From contig CALZFC010000267.1 in assembly GCA_945643635.1 (NCBI GenBank), forward strand, positions 1,197,001-1,261,000: a stretch of 64,000 nucleotides of DNA, in the 5' to 3' direction. This document shows positions 47,888 to 58,583 of the stretch, one piece after another. The position numbers were made by a program, and so were the translations under genes. The notes beneath the pieces were generated by a model. It was given only the letters and a program-made list of their open reading frames with translations. It made no database searches and was not told the origin of the DNA. This stretch comes from Allodiplogaster sudhausi (lineage: Eukaryota > Nematoda > Chromadorea > Rhabditida > Diplogasteridae). The first letter of the stretch is position 1, and each line of letters starts with the position of its first letter.

Positions 47888-48496
47888 TGAGTTAGATAAC
47901 TTTGAAATCATTGATAGTATTTCGAAAAGTGTAGAATAACAGTGATTTTATTTCCAGAGCGAGACGTTCGCGGGCTCGCGCAACTCGAGGATCGACAGAA
48001 GGATGTGCTGCCCTTCTTGCTCGCATGTAAGTAGAGAGAGAGAGAGAAAGAGAGAGAGAGGAAAGAGAGAGAGAGAGAGAGAGAGAGGAAGAGAGAGAAG
48101 CATAACTGTGAACTCATTGAACGTTTTTTGAAGAGAGTACATTAACAATGCCTTTATTTCCAGAGCAAGACGTTCGCGGGCTCGGGCAACTCGAGGATCG
48201 ACAGAAGGAGGAGCAGCCCAGTCCTTCTTGCTCACAGGTAAACAGAGAGAGAGAGAGAGATAAGAGAGAGGAAAGAGATGTTGCGAAGAGAGTACATTAA
48301 CAATGTCCTTTTTCTGCAGAGCAAGGTCTTCGCGGGCTCGGGCAACTCGACGATCGACAGCAGCAGCCCTTCTTGCTTGCAGGTAAAGGGAGAGAGAGAG
48401 AGATAAGAGTTACATAACCATGGAAAAATAGAAAGTGTTTCTAAATGAGTAGGTTAACAATGTCTTTATTTCCAGAGCGAGATCTTCGAGGGCTAG
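46958..48496 (+). pseudogene. Ribosomal protein uS5 (RPS2)-derived chimeric gene with amplified exons
   Basis: Exons 47303-47426 ([19 protein letters not shown]), 47568-47647 ([13 protein letters not shown]) and 47762-47843 (AGQRTRFKAFVAIGDHNG) are unmistakably the N-terminal part of 40S protein uS5, in phase. The homology then stops after HNGLLG, before most of the S5 fold. It is followed by four related small exons (47958-48026, 48164-48237, 48320-48382, 48476-48496) that start SETFAGS, SKTFAGS, SKVFAGS and SEIFEG. The second is 74 nt and shifts the frame. Upstream exon 46958-47203 encodes KLAELKGVSVDEMLRYC, resembling the end of TatD-type nucleases, then Gly/Arg repeats, but it does not join the uS5 frame without a stop. 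A full S2 protein cannot be made; the working gene must be elsewhere. Confidence 0.7.
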
Positions 48497-49687
48497 GCGA
48501 TCTCTTCCTCGACATCAGGATGTATATTTTGAATGTATTTTTTGTTGTATTTAATGTGTGTTTTTTTTTACTTGGATAAAGAATTTTTAAATCTTGACTT
48601 GTGAGTGCTTACCGCTTTTTGTAATAGAAAAGCGCAGCACTCACTTGTTAAATTAGATATATTGTTTATTCAGTATAAAGAAGTTTTCACGTTGTCAAAT
48701 GCAAATGCAAGAAAATACGGCTGAAACATGCTGTTAGTACCCGTTCTCTGATTTGTCTCCAAACCGCTTGCTCAGTTCGAGCTGGGCTCCGTTCTTGGCA
48801 AATTGCCAAGAACCCCCGTTCTTGGCAAATTGCCAGGAACGGCCAAGGTTGGCAATCTGCCATCTTGGTGTATGACCAGTGCATGGTGCACTGGTGGGGT
48901 TTTGAGTAGGGCTAAAGGGGACAGATTCAGCGCTGTGTGTGCTGCTCTCTCTCTTTCTCTATTTCTCTCTCTCTCCTTCTATGTTTCTCTTTCCCCTCCT
49001 CATCCCCCTCTCCTCCCTCTCACTTGCTTCCAATGATTCTTTTCAGTTCAATGAGAAGGCACCGCTAAAGGTGTTGAATGGTTCACCATGTCACGAAGGC
49101 ATCTAGATGTTAAGGAATTTATTATTTAAAAAGTGCACAAACTTGGGTGAAATTTTACAAGAAAAGAGAAATGGACACGATAAGCGAAGGCATCTGGGAT
49201 GCAACGGACATGGAGTACAAGGAAATAATCTGTAAACTACACGTATACACCGACGTTAATCTCAGAAACAATATTTTCTCATAAGAGATAATGAAACCTA
49301 TGTTAAAGAATTGAACAGCATCGATTCATGTGAATATTTCATACGAATGTGTTTCCCTACAAGTTTTTCTGAAACAAAAGAAAGGAATTGGAGAAATCCT
49401 AAATATAATCTAAGACACACGTATGCACAGACGAGAGTCACCGAAACAATATTTCGTCATAAGTTATAAATAATATCTATGGTACGCATTCCACGGCATC
49501 GACTTATATGCTACTACTGTATCAATTAATTCAAATAATTGCCTGAATTCCGGCTAGGGTACTGTAGCCCAGCAGGTGTCCCTTTTCGCTTCAGGACCCT
49601 CTCTCACATCGTCACGTTGCGATTGCGTCCACGCTGCTCCTTTGGGATGAACTCGAGATGGACGACTTGCACAGCAGGGCAGTACCT

Positions 49688-49725
<38 letters not shown>

Positions 49726-50166
49726 GAGAGAGAACTAGAGAAAGAGAGATACGACTTGCACAGCACGGCAGTACCTACGAGGGGGAGGAGGAGCTGATTT
49801 GTTGAATATATCAATATTAATTGCTCACTTGGGAAAAAAATCAACTAAAATATAAAAAAAATTAAAAAAAAAACCAAATCAATTTATATATTGTCTACAC
49901 CTCTTTAACGCATACAATAAGACAAAGAACACTTTCCGTCCATAACAATCTTATAGGAGCGGTTTGCAATTTGCTGCTATCATGTTATTGCTGTGTACAT
50001 TTAAATAAATAAGTAAGTAAAGAGTAAAAAATATATCTACATTTAAACTATATAACAAAATCCTACCTGATACCCCGCTGGCCTCGCATTGGACGCATGG
50101 ATTGAGACTCGCGATGGCAGGGCAGTTCGAGCGAGAGTGAGAGGCAGTACCCACAGCCGAAGGGCT

Positions 50167-50226
<60 letters not shown>

Positions 50227-50995
50227 GAGAGAGAGGAGAGAGAAATAGAGTGAGAGAGAAAAAGAGAGAGAGAGATGGACTTCGGACTCCTAACCGATGG
50301 GTGTCGCTTCGAGTTACGGCGCGTCCTTCGGTTCCCGATGCCCTCTACGTGCCCCTGGCTGCTATGCACGAGGGGAGGAAAGTCTTCCTCGGTCAGCGTC
50401 AGTGAAGGCTCAAGAGAAAACGGCTAGATTCTAGCATGACTTTAGATCAAAATAACACGTGTAAATTCATTTTATAGTTCTCTCAAGCTTGCTTACAGAG
50501 AGAATGAGAAAGAGAGGGAGGGAGAGAGTGACTGAGAGAGACAGGAAGAGACTGACAATGTGAGATGTGCCCGCGGCAACGGAGAGAGAGGGAGGCGGAA
50601 GGGCCATTGAAGAAGAAGAAGCCGAGAGTGCCGAACTCGCTGGCCGGCGTGCCAAGGTCGGACGTCGCCGCCGCGTCTGAATCGCTGCCATTAAGGCGCA
50701 TCGACCCGAATCGTATCTGCAAAATATTTTTTAAAATTACCTTTTTCTTAATAAAGCATAATCAACAAAACACGCAAGCAATAAAAGTATTTTTTTTAAC
50801 ATATCCTGATTAAGTTGGATAAGCATAAATCCATTATTGCATTCTAGAAGTCTCTCATATACAATCAATATATGTCATGTTGACCAAAATATTGGCTAGT
50901 CTATAATATTAGTATTTATTACTACAATAATATACTTATTTTTCACTTAATCAATAAACAATAATAAAAAGAATAGAATCGATAGTGAGACGAAC
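48497..50995. other. Unresolved exons and GA tracts inside the 13-kb insertion
   Basis: Contains near-perfect palindromes (48,791-48,813; 48,817-48,843), (GA)n at 49,691-49,745 and 50,170-50,221, and several coding-looking stretches bordered by splice signals: 49,590-49,690, 50,080-50,160, 50,280-50,410 and 50,565-50,720. Either strand can be read for most of them (for example minus TEEDFPPLVHSSQGHVEGI at 50,340-50,400, or plus YVPLAAMHEGRKVFLGQRQ over the same bases), so I do not call a gene. They may be further captured host exons. Confidence 0.35.
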
Positions 50996-51093
50996 CAGGT
51001 GACCATGATTCCGTTGTTGAATCGGAGATGGAGAACAGCCTCGCAGTGGTGACTGAGCGTGTTCAGACACTCGCCCGTCTTCACGTCCCACAC
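50996..51093 (-). pseudogene. Single WD40 exon of a beta-TrCP / LIN-23-type F-box protein
   Basis: A 98-base minus-strand exon between an AAG acceptor and a GTTCGT donor encodes [13 protein letters not shown], then [18 protein letters not shown], with two bases left for a following Cys codon. The [14 protein letters not shown] string is a signature of the WD40 propeller of beta-TrCP (SCF ubiquitin-ligase substrate receptor; LIN-23 in nematodes). No neighbouring WD40 exons were found within the insertion, so this is a captured exon or a heavily deleted copy, not a working gene. Confidence 0.65.
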
Positions 51094-51747
51094 CTTCAGC
51101 AGTAATTGTTTTCACACCCGATGTAACAATGATTAAAAATGAAGTGCTAGATTAGCTCTTAAAATAAAAAATTATATATATATATATATATACAAAGTAC
51201 CCAAGCCAAAAAAACTCCCTGAACTTACAGTACTTATAAAGACAAAATACATTCGGCTTACGGTAAAAACATTTTCCCTTGTGCTTCAGTAATTACAAAA
51301 AGAAAATGAAGCTGAATGAACTCATAACAGTACAGCATAGGCCAGAAGAATCATTTCCCTTCATACATCCAACAAAAAACAGTGAGAATTTAGCATAAAA
51401 TAAGATTTTTTCTGACTTTGCTTCTTAAGTGTCCTGCAAGAGCTTCGGGCCGTGGCCGGGGGCGCCTCGAGCACCACGTCGTCTTCCGCTATCACTTCCT
51501 CTCTTCAGGCGCCGCTACAACTTCTTCTGTCTAGACAGCCTTCAAAGAATAGGACAACGACTAAAACAAATAAAATTATAATTTACATTTGAAAAGAACT
51601 ATGAAAAATTAAGAATATTGCGGAGATATATTTAAAAAAAAACACAAGCTGAGAAAAGCTTGTCAAAAATGCAATTCAAAATTCGCGCTCGCGTGCTCGC
51701 CTGCGCATCAACTCATTTGCATTGATACTCAGTCTGAGAGTGCTCTG

Positions 51748-52915
51748 CACAGGAATTTTAAAAGGGGCCCACGTATGCTGAATAAGGGGCCACGAAAAAT
51801 TAGTGGCCACCCGAGCAGCTGTTTTGGCCACTTATCGACCCAGCGTGGGAACTTATTCCGCTTGTCGGGGCCCCTGATCAAGCACCTAAGCTCCCGAAAG
51901 AGCGCGTCGTGGCCCCTTACACAACGAGCATGGCCCCTTATTATCCGTTGTCGGGCCCCCTTTTCCACATACTTGGGCCCCTTATCCTGCTCATCCGGGC
52001 ATCTTATCCCACCATTCGCTGCTCCTTATTCGTTGCTGTTCTCATTCCTGCTTTCATCAATTGACAAGTACCTTTATTCTCCTAGTTACCAGAACCACAT
52101 GACAATCAAAAAGAGAATCCTAACATGCGGAAAATATACAGACAAGGGGGCGTTATCTATCACAGCGGGAAGGAAAGATCGTAAGTCCTGTCCTAGTCAA
52201 CACTTCTTGAGGAAGAGTGGTCTCCCTGCCTGTCCCACCAGGCTGCGCAGATACCAGTCGAAGTCATCACCGCACGCTGGAAGAGTAGCTTTTAAGTTTA
52301 AAAAAATCATTACTGGAGCAGTTGACCTTGTGCGATCGAAGTGTCCACGACGTAGTCTTCTTCCAAAAGATCCGTCGCTGTCCCCATCTTCAGTGTCTCT
52401 CTCGCCACGAAACGGGTCGCGCTCGATCTCGTCAGGTGCAGCACCGTCTTCAACAAAATCATCGCAGCGAGCTTAAAATAAACAAAACAGCGCTGACCTG
52501 TTAAAGTTACGCGACTAGTTGCAGTTGGGCCGCCTCGATCCAATCCAGTAGTCGCATTTTCGCTTGCAAGCCATCGCAAACCATGAAAAACAAACTAAAG
52601 TCAGAAGCTCAAATAGATAATGAACAGCACATACAAAAAGTCCATGGCGCCACTAACATTTTAGTGCAGCGTCCTTCTCGTTTTTTAAAAACATCGGAAA
52701 ACCACTCAACCGTACTTTTACACTAAATAAACCCCCTAGTGGCCCCATTTCGACGTCAAAAAACATTAGTGGCCACCACAAGCAGAATCAGGGGCCACGG
52801 CGAGGTTGTTTGGGTGAAGGGTGGCTGAGCGAGTGCGGAATAAGGAGCCACGGCGTGGTCGCAGCCCCGTGTGGCCCCTTATTCAGCCTACGTGGGCCCC
52901 CTTTAAAATTCCTGC
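51748..52915. mobile_element. 1.17-kb inverted-repeat element with GGCCCCTTAT motifs
   Basis: Ends are inverted copies over about 46 bp: the left starts CACAGGAATTTTAAAAGGGG, the right read inward starts CGCAGGAATTTTAAAGGGGG, and both continue GCCCACGTA and GCTGAATAAGGGGCCAC. Inside each end the motif GGCCCCTTAT or its complement recurs several times. The centre (about 52,150-52,600) has coding-looking sequence between splice signals on the minus strand (about 52,325-52,475), perhaps another captured exon. It is nested in the 13-kb insertion. Confidence 0.55.
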
Positions 52916-52919
52916 GTGT

Positions 52920-54500
52920 TCTCATACGAGTTTGGACGCGTTTTCTTCTTTCTTTTTTTTATGTTTCGTTGTTCCGCTTAATAAAAACATTTTTCATGTA
53001 ATTATTCAAGGTATTATTGATATGTTAAGCTGCTTTTAGTGGCCACATTGCGGAAGTCGTCTTTGAGCGCCTCCACCGGCGCCTCGGGACGCTAGGGCCA
53101 ACATCTGGGGTCTGTTTACGATTGATTGTTTTGGTTTTTATTCTTCTTTTTTGCTAATTCAATTTATACTGTTCGGGGCTATGCTCCTGATCTCTCGAAT
53201 TATTGCACCTTTTCCGCTTTTTATGAACTAATATAACACTTGCGCTTGATAGAAATACTCTTTGATTAGGCAATTTTTTGGTTCAGATCTGAGTGAAGTC
53301 CGCGCAAACCGTGGCGCTTGATGAGCCGGCCGACTCGACGGTGGCCGCCGAGAGGGCATCTCGGCAACGAGCAGTGACTCGTCTTCGCAGGTTTGTCTTG
53401 TGTAACCTATACCTGGCAGAGCCCAGCGTACTCGCAACAATGCGCTGTTCTTTTGCATATACTAGAACATGAGTTAAGGGCTATAATGATGCATTACTAA
53501 TCTTTTTTCTGCGTTAGATTTCTTCAATTTTTTTTTTATTTTCAAAGACATATTAATGTATAGATGCGAAACTTTTGTTTTCCTTTTTTCAAGATCGGGT
53601 AAGGTATTGTTGTCAAAACGCTTTTGAATATTGTTTGATCGTTTATAATTTTGGGTTTTCGATGGGTGGCGATAAAAACACTTTCAGTTGTTTGTATATG
53701 AGTGGAACATTAGTTTGATTTGGTGATGTAAGAAGGGATACGATTCTTTCGAGGTTAAGGATGGGAATTCTAGTGAAATTATTGGTTTATCTGTTAAAAA
53801 ATTTTGTAGTTTGAACTAATTGAATTATAGCTGGGTTATTTAAGGTTCCTTTGTTTTATATTTTACTTTGTAGTTGCGGTCGTAGAACTCGGCCGCCGGC
53901 GCCAGCGATCGCGAGGTACGACGCCATCAAAGGTTCATTTTTTTTTTATAAAGACATGTAAAACCTATATCTTTCGAATGGATCTTATGCTATGTTCATT
54001 TTTATTCTTATAATCTATCTTTCTCGTGCATCCCTTAAGGCATTCCGCCAATCCAAGTGTGATAATATTGGCTTGTTTTCCAGCCGATGTTATAAGTAGG
54101 GGGATTGATGATTATTGGGGAGTTTCTTTTCTTCCATTGCTGTCCTTGCTTTCTGCCATCCTAACCTTTCATTCCATTGCAGGTTCGTGACCTCGCCGGG
54201 TTCCTCTCCCTCTTCGCCATCTCTCTCTCCCTCAGCGGCAGCTGCAACTCGACGTCCATGCCTACTCCATAGCCACCACCAATTGTAGGTGGTTGCCAAG
54301 TCCCCTCTCTCTCTTTCCCCTCGCCCCCTTCAACGTCCTCCCGCCTGACTGTCAACAGGCGCGACAAGCGCAACCCCCTCGTCAAGCATCCCAACTTCCT
54401 GACTGCATTGTTTGTGTGGCCCCATTTATTTTAGATTGTTGCATCTCGTATTTTTTTTGTAAATTTTTAAAAATGATAAATGTGGCTAAAACAAAATTGG
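52920..54500. other. Spacer upstream of the LINE insertion end
   Basis: GC-rich islands at about 53,290-53,410, 53,880-53,935 and 54,180-54,400 are separated by AT-rich sequence. Some are bordered by splice-like sites (for example CGCAG|GTTTGT near 53,398; ATTGCAG near 54,181), but none has a recognisable product. Possibly more exon fragments. Confidence 0.3.
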
Positions 54501-54695
54501 CATTCAATTCAATTCAATTCGTTTATCGCACAGCCCAAATATAACAAGTATAATATTACAAGTTGGTAAGATTCACAGTTGAGTTCCGGGTCAAGCAATG
54601 GAATGAAAATGAAAAACAGGGGGGGGAGATGAAAAATACGAGAGATAATGGCAGTCGATATGTAGAACAGAGAGAATGAAAAATTAATTCATTGG

Positions 54696-57548
54696 TCAGG
54701 ATATTCTTTGGCTGGTAACTACATCGGTGCAATACGAGCGAAATGATGAGATCGAGTTGCAAGAAACATGCCGTTCAAGTAAAGAGTTCCATAATCGGAC
54801 TACACGATAGGAAAGACATGCACGCCTAGATCGGGAGGAGCGTAAGGGCGGAAGTGCAAGCTTATAGGAGTGCCCGCGGAGGGAGGAGGAATATTGAGAT
54901 GGGAAGTGGAAGAATTGGGATGGATCTATAGGGGTTAGCTTCCGGATAATTTTAAATGCGGTGACTAAATCTGAGACTTTTCTACGACATTCTAGGGGCA
55001 ATAAACCAAGGCATTGTAGACGTTCCGTATACGGTAAATGTCGACCTGCTCGTTTAAAAATGGTCCGAGTATAACTGCGTTGGATTTTCTCTAGAGTGTT
55101 AATGGACAAGGCGGATGAGGGGTTCCATATTTCAGAAAACGAGTCTAATATTGGGAGAACATAGATTTTGTACAGACGACAAAGGATGGAAATGTTACGC
55201 GTTTTAAAGGAGCGAAGAATATATGCACATCTTGCGGAGGCTTTACTAGCAATGGTCTGAATATGCATATTAGCTGAGAGATCAGAATCGTAAGTAAAAC
55301 CAAGGTCTCTAAACGACGAAACAATGGGGAGTGGAACATTTCGAAGTGTAAAGGTGAATGGAGGATGCGGTCCTAGCAGCATAATAGCCGTCTTATCAAG
55401 AGAGATTGTGAGACCCCATTTAGAAGACCAGATATCTATACAATTAAGAGCAGATTGAAGAAGAGCACTATTATTATACGTGTAGAGCTTAACATCATCG
55501 GCATAAATTGTAAAATGACAACCGGAAGGAATACAGTCGACGATATCATTGATATATATAAGGAAAAGAAGAGGGCCTAGGCATGTGCCTTGGTTGACAC
55601 CGCTGAATATGGGATATGGCTCTGAGACTTTATCGTCGATGACAACGGATTGTGTCCTATCTGAGAGAAAAGAATCGAAAAAACGAAGAAGGCTACCGGA
55701 GATACCTATTTTAGCTAATTTGTAAATCAGATGATGTCTAGGAACACTATCAAATGCTTTACTGAAATCGATAAAAGCAGTACTTATATATTGGTTAGAA
55801 TCAAGAGCGGAGTGCCAATTGTGAAGAGTGGTGAGGAGGGCAGTCGAAACAGAATATTGAGGACGGAAACCGAATTGGAAAGGAGAAAGGATTGAATGTT
55901 CCTCTAGATAAGTAAACATTCTACGAGCGACTATGCGCTCCATTACCTTAGATAGAGAACATGTAAGGGATATGGGTCTATAGTTTGAACAATCTAGACG
56001 GGAGCCTTTCCTCTTGTAAACGGGGCGGATAAGGGCATGAGACCATATCTTCGGTATTTTACCATACATCATTATTCGGTTGAATAGAATCGTAAGGGGG
56101 GTGGTAATAGAGTGGGCCGCGTTCTTGAGAAAAATATAAGGTATCTTATCGGGGGACGTAGAATTTCTATTGGGGAGTTTAAGCAGAGCACGATGGATTA
56201 CTTCGGAGCTAAATTCTATGTAGTCTGGACTGAGCGAGCCACCAACGGCCGGAAGAGGCGGAGGAGATTGGGGGGAGACACTGGAAGAGGGAGAACACTG
56301 CTGGAAGTAGGTAGCAAAAACACGAGCCTTTTCAGGAGGGTGTGTACACATTCTAGATTGATAGCTAATAGGGCCGATTCTAGTGGAATCCTTAATACAA
56401 CCGTTTGCATATCTATACAACAATCGCATATTAGCTCTGGATGATATCTGCTTTTCTAGGTTTCTCCTGTGGGTATAAAGAGCTTTCTTCAGTTTTCTGG
56501 AGGTTTGGAGGAATGGTGAGAGGCCGTGGGAGGTGCGGGAGTAATAGAGACGATCACAAGCACGAGCTAGGCTCTGTATATGACTAGGAAATTGAGGATG
56601 AGAGAGCGATATATCTCTAATGGGAACAAAGTTCTTGATCGTACTGTGAACTATATCAAGAAAGGCAGAGTAAATTTCATCGATATCACCACTAGATCCA
56701 AGCAAGTGGGTCCAGTTAATAGACAACAAAAAGCTATTGATTCTCGACCAGTCGGCCTTCTTAAAATCGAGAATTGAAAAAGAAAGAGGCTTGGGAGGAG
56801 ACGGAAAAGATGCAGAGAAAGAAACGACGCAGTGGTCAAGCGATGGAAGAGGGGGGAGCACGTGGCAGTTGGTGACAAGGGCGCTATCGGTTGAGAGGAC
56901 TAGGTCAAGGAGTGATGATTGCCGGGTGGGTGATGTGACATGCTGAGAGAGAGAATGCGTGTGGCAGAGGGAGACCAGAGAAGCAGAGGAAGGGGGCAGA
57001 GAAACCGATGAGGACTGAGAGGCTATTGCATTCCAATCAATGTCAGGTAAATTAAAATCACCAGTAATGATATGATTATAGTCATGCAGATCGAATATAG
57101 AATCATGTATGGTGTCTATGCAAGCTGCGAAATCATTCAGGGGACACACTGGACTTCTATAAACGCAATGAAATATAGTTGTGAAAGAGGCATTAGTTAC
57201 GGCGGCTGAAACTAGCTGGCAATACGTGCCAAAACTAAGAGAGTGGACCAAATAAGAGGGCATATTAGAAGCAACGAGGATGCATACTCCGCCACCTATG
57301 ATATCAGAAGCTCTATCTGATCTAAAGACATTGAAATTAGCATTCCTTGACAACATAGCATCTGAGACAGAATCGGGTGTAGCCCAAGTTTCAGTGAGAG
57401 ATATGATGTCTACTTGATGAGATGCAAGAAAGAAGTCTAACAGAGGGAGTTTTCTACCAATTGATCTAATATTTATAAGTGCACATGAAAGGGAGGAAGA
57501 GATAGAGCGGGAAACTGAGACAAAGGGGGAGGCTACATGGGGAGCATC
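54696..57548 (-). CDS. LINE ORF2: endonuclease + reverse transcriptase
   Basis: Open for 950 codons from directly after the ORF1 stop; the first ATG is at 57,356, but upstream codons are clearly endonuclease (IISLTETWA), so translation must begin earlier. Counting from that ATG: APE endonuclease motifs GDFNLPDIDW (residue 99), LDLVLS (149) and SLDHCVVSF (172); reverse transcriptase FIDFSKAFDSVPR (about 528), GVNQGTCLGPLLFLIYINDI (about 586) and the catalytic YADD (618). A C-terminal thumb-like region follows to SQRIS. By family knowledge the enzyme nicks target DNA and primes reverse transcription of its own RNA. No frameshift seen. Confidence 0.9.
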   Translation of the reverse strand, partial: DAPHVASPFVSVSRSISSSLSCALINIRSIGRKLPLLDFFLASHQVDIISLTETWATPDSVSDAMLSRNANFNVFRSDRASDIIGGGVCILVASNMPSYLVHSLSFGTYCQLVSAAVTNASFTTIFHCVYRSPVCPLNDFAACIDTIHDSIFDLHDYNHIITGDFNLPDIDWNAIASQSSSVSLPPSSASLVSLCHTHSLSQHVTSPTRQSSLLDLVLSTDSALVTNCHVLPPLPSLDHCVVSFSASFPSPPKPLSFSILDFKKADWSRINSFLLSINWTHLLGSSGDIDEIYSAFLDIVHSTIKNFVPIRDISLSHPQFPSHIQSLARACDRLYYSRTSHGLSPFLQTSRKLKKALYTHRRNLEKQISSRANMRLLYRYANGCIKDSTRIGPISYQSRMCTHPPEKARVFATYFQQCSPSSSVSPQSPPPLPAVGGSLSPDYIEFSSEVIHRALLKLPNRNSTSPDKIPYIFLKNAAHSITTPLTILFNRIMMYGKIPKIWSHALIRPVYKRKGSRLDCSNYRPISLTCSLSKVMERIVARRMFTYLEEHSILSPFQFGFRPQYSVSTALLTTLHNWHSALDSNQYISTAFIDFSKAFDSVPRHHLIYKLAKIGISGSLLRFFDSFLSDRTQSVVIDDKVSEPYPIFSGVNQGTCLGPLLFLIYINDIVDCIPSGCHFTIYADDVKLYTYNNSALLQSALNCIDIWSSKWGLTISLDKTAIMLLGPHPPFTFTLRNVPLPIVSSFRDLGFTYDSDLSANMHIQTIASKASARCAYILRSFKTRNISILCRLYKIYVLPILDSFSEIWNPSSALSINTLEKIQRSYTRTIFKRAGRHLPYTERLQCLGLLPLECRRKVSDLVTAFKIIRKLTPIDPSQFFHFPSQYSSSLRGHSYKLALPPLRSSRSRRACLSYRVVRLWNSLLERHVSCNSISSFRSYCTDVVTSQRIS

Positions 57549-58583
57549 CTAGTGGGAAGCAATGGATGGCTGACTGTGCGATGGAGAATTGGCAATGGGC
57601 GTCGTCTGCATGGCTGTCAGCTCGGCCGACGGCGAACCCTCGATCGTGGAGAGTGCATCGAACCGCCCGAACTTGCTCTGCCCGTGGTGCACGCTGCCGT
57701 CGTTGCCTCGCTTGACGCTCGCACCTCTGCTACCGCCACGAGCTCGAGTGCCAGAGCGCCCTCGGTTGGCGTCGTGCCCGTGCAGCCGGCGCGGCTCAGC
57801 ACCACTCTGCTGACGTCTCTCCAGAGCAGCCCGACTGCGTGGAGGCAGCTCTCTCGGGTTGCGCAGTCGGCAGATTCGGAGGTCCCGCACGATGTACTCG
57901 AGACGGCCAGCCTCCGCATTCCGGCGACCGCACTGGCGACGCAAATCGGCGTCGTACTCGAGCTGCTGCTGCGTGTAGTCCGGGCGGCAGTAGATGTGAG
58001 GTGTGTTGGCCAGGCGAGGGAGGCAGCGGGACTCCTTGATGTGGGAGATGAACAGGTCTCGGGTCGCCTGGTCGGAGAACTGGATCTTGAGGGGCCGCGG
58101 GCGAGAAGAATTGGGAGGGCGAGTGGGTGGGTGGCGATGGCATGAGACGCCGACGAGAGACGATGAGTCAGGAGATAGAAGGGGGCGGAGAGCTTCGGCC
58201 TGGGAGCACTGGAGAACTGCGAGAAGGATGGCGTTGTCGTTGAGAGCGGTTTCGCTGTCGCAGGTCTTTTCCTCGAGTCCGATGATGACGGCGCGGGTTG
58301 CCTTTTCCCGGATGAGAGGCTGGGCCTCCAAGGTTCGGGTAACGGCAGAGGCGACCGCGGCATACGAGAGAGGGCCTCCAGATGAAGTGGACGACTGGCG
58401 AGGGGAAAGGATGTTGAGAATGCAGTCAGTGAGGCGATCGAACGACTCCGTGTACTTCGCCAGAAGGGAGTCGATTCTCTTGTCGATGTGGGAGAAGAGG
58501 ACTTCGGTCACTTTGGCGACGATGGTGGAGACGAGTTCGGAATCAGGGGAGGAGGAGGATTGTTGGGTTTTCTTGCCACCCAT
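57549..58583 (-). CDS. LINE ORF1: nucleic-acid-binding gag-like protein
   Basis: 344 codons starting MGGKKTQQSSSSPDSELV. The N-terminal part (VAKVTEVLFSHIDKRIDSLL) could form a short coiled coil. The middle has RAVIIGLEEKT, PLKIQFSDQATRDLFISHIK and YTQQQLEYDADLRR...RRNAEAG, the pattern of an RRM-like domain plus basic C-terminal segment found in LINE ORF1 proteins. A basic/Gly-rich tail (RARGGSRGASVKRG) precedes the TAG at 57,549-57,551. That stop is followed in the same frame by ORF2. Confidence 0.75.
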   Translation of the reverse strand: MGGKKTQQSSSSPDSELVSTIVAKVTEVLFSHIDKRIDSLLAKYTESFDRLTDCILNILSPRQSSTSSGGPLSYAAVASAVTRTLEAQPLIREKATRAVIIGLEEKTCDSETALNDNAILLAVLQCSQAEALRPLLSPDSSSLVGVSCHRHPPTRPPNSSRPRPLKIQFSDQATRDLFISHIKESRCLPRLANTPHIYCRPDYTQQQLEYDADLRRQCGRRNAEAGRLEYIVRDLRICRLRNPRELPPRSRAALERRQQSGAEPRRLHGHDANRGRSGTRARGGSRGASVKRGNDGSVHHGQSKFGRFDALSTIEGSPSAELTAMQTTPIANSPSHSQPSIASH

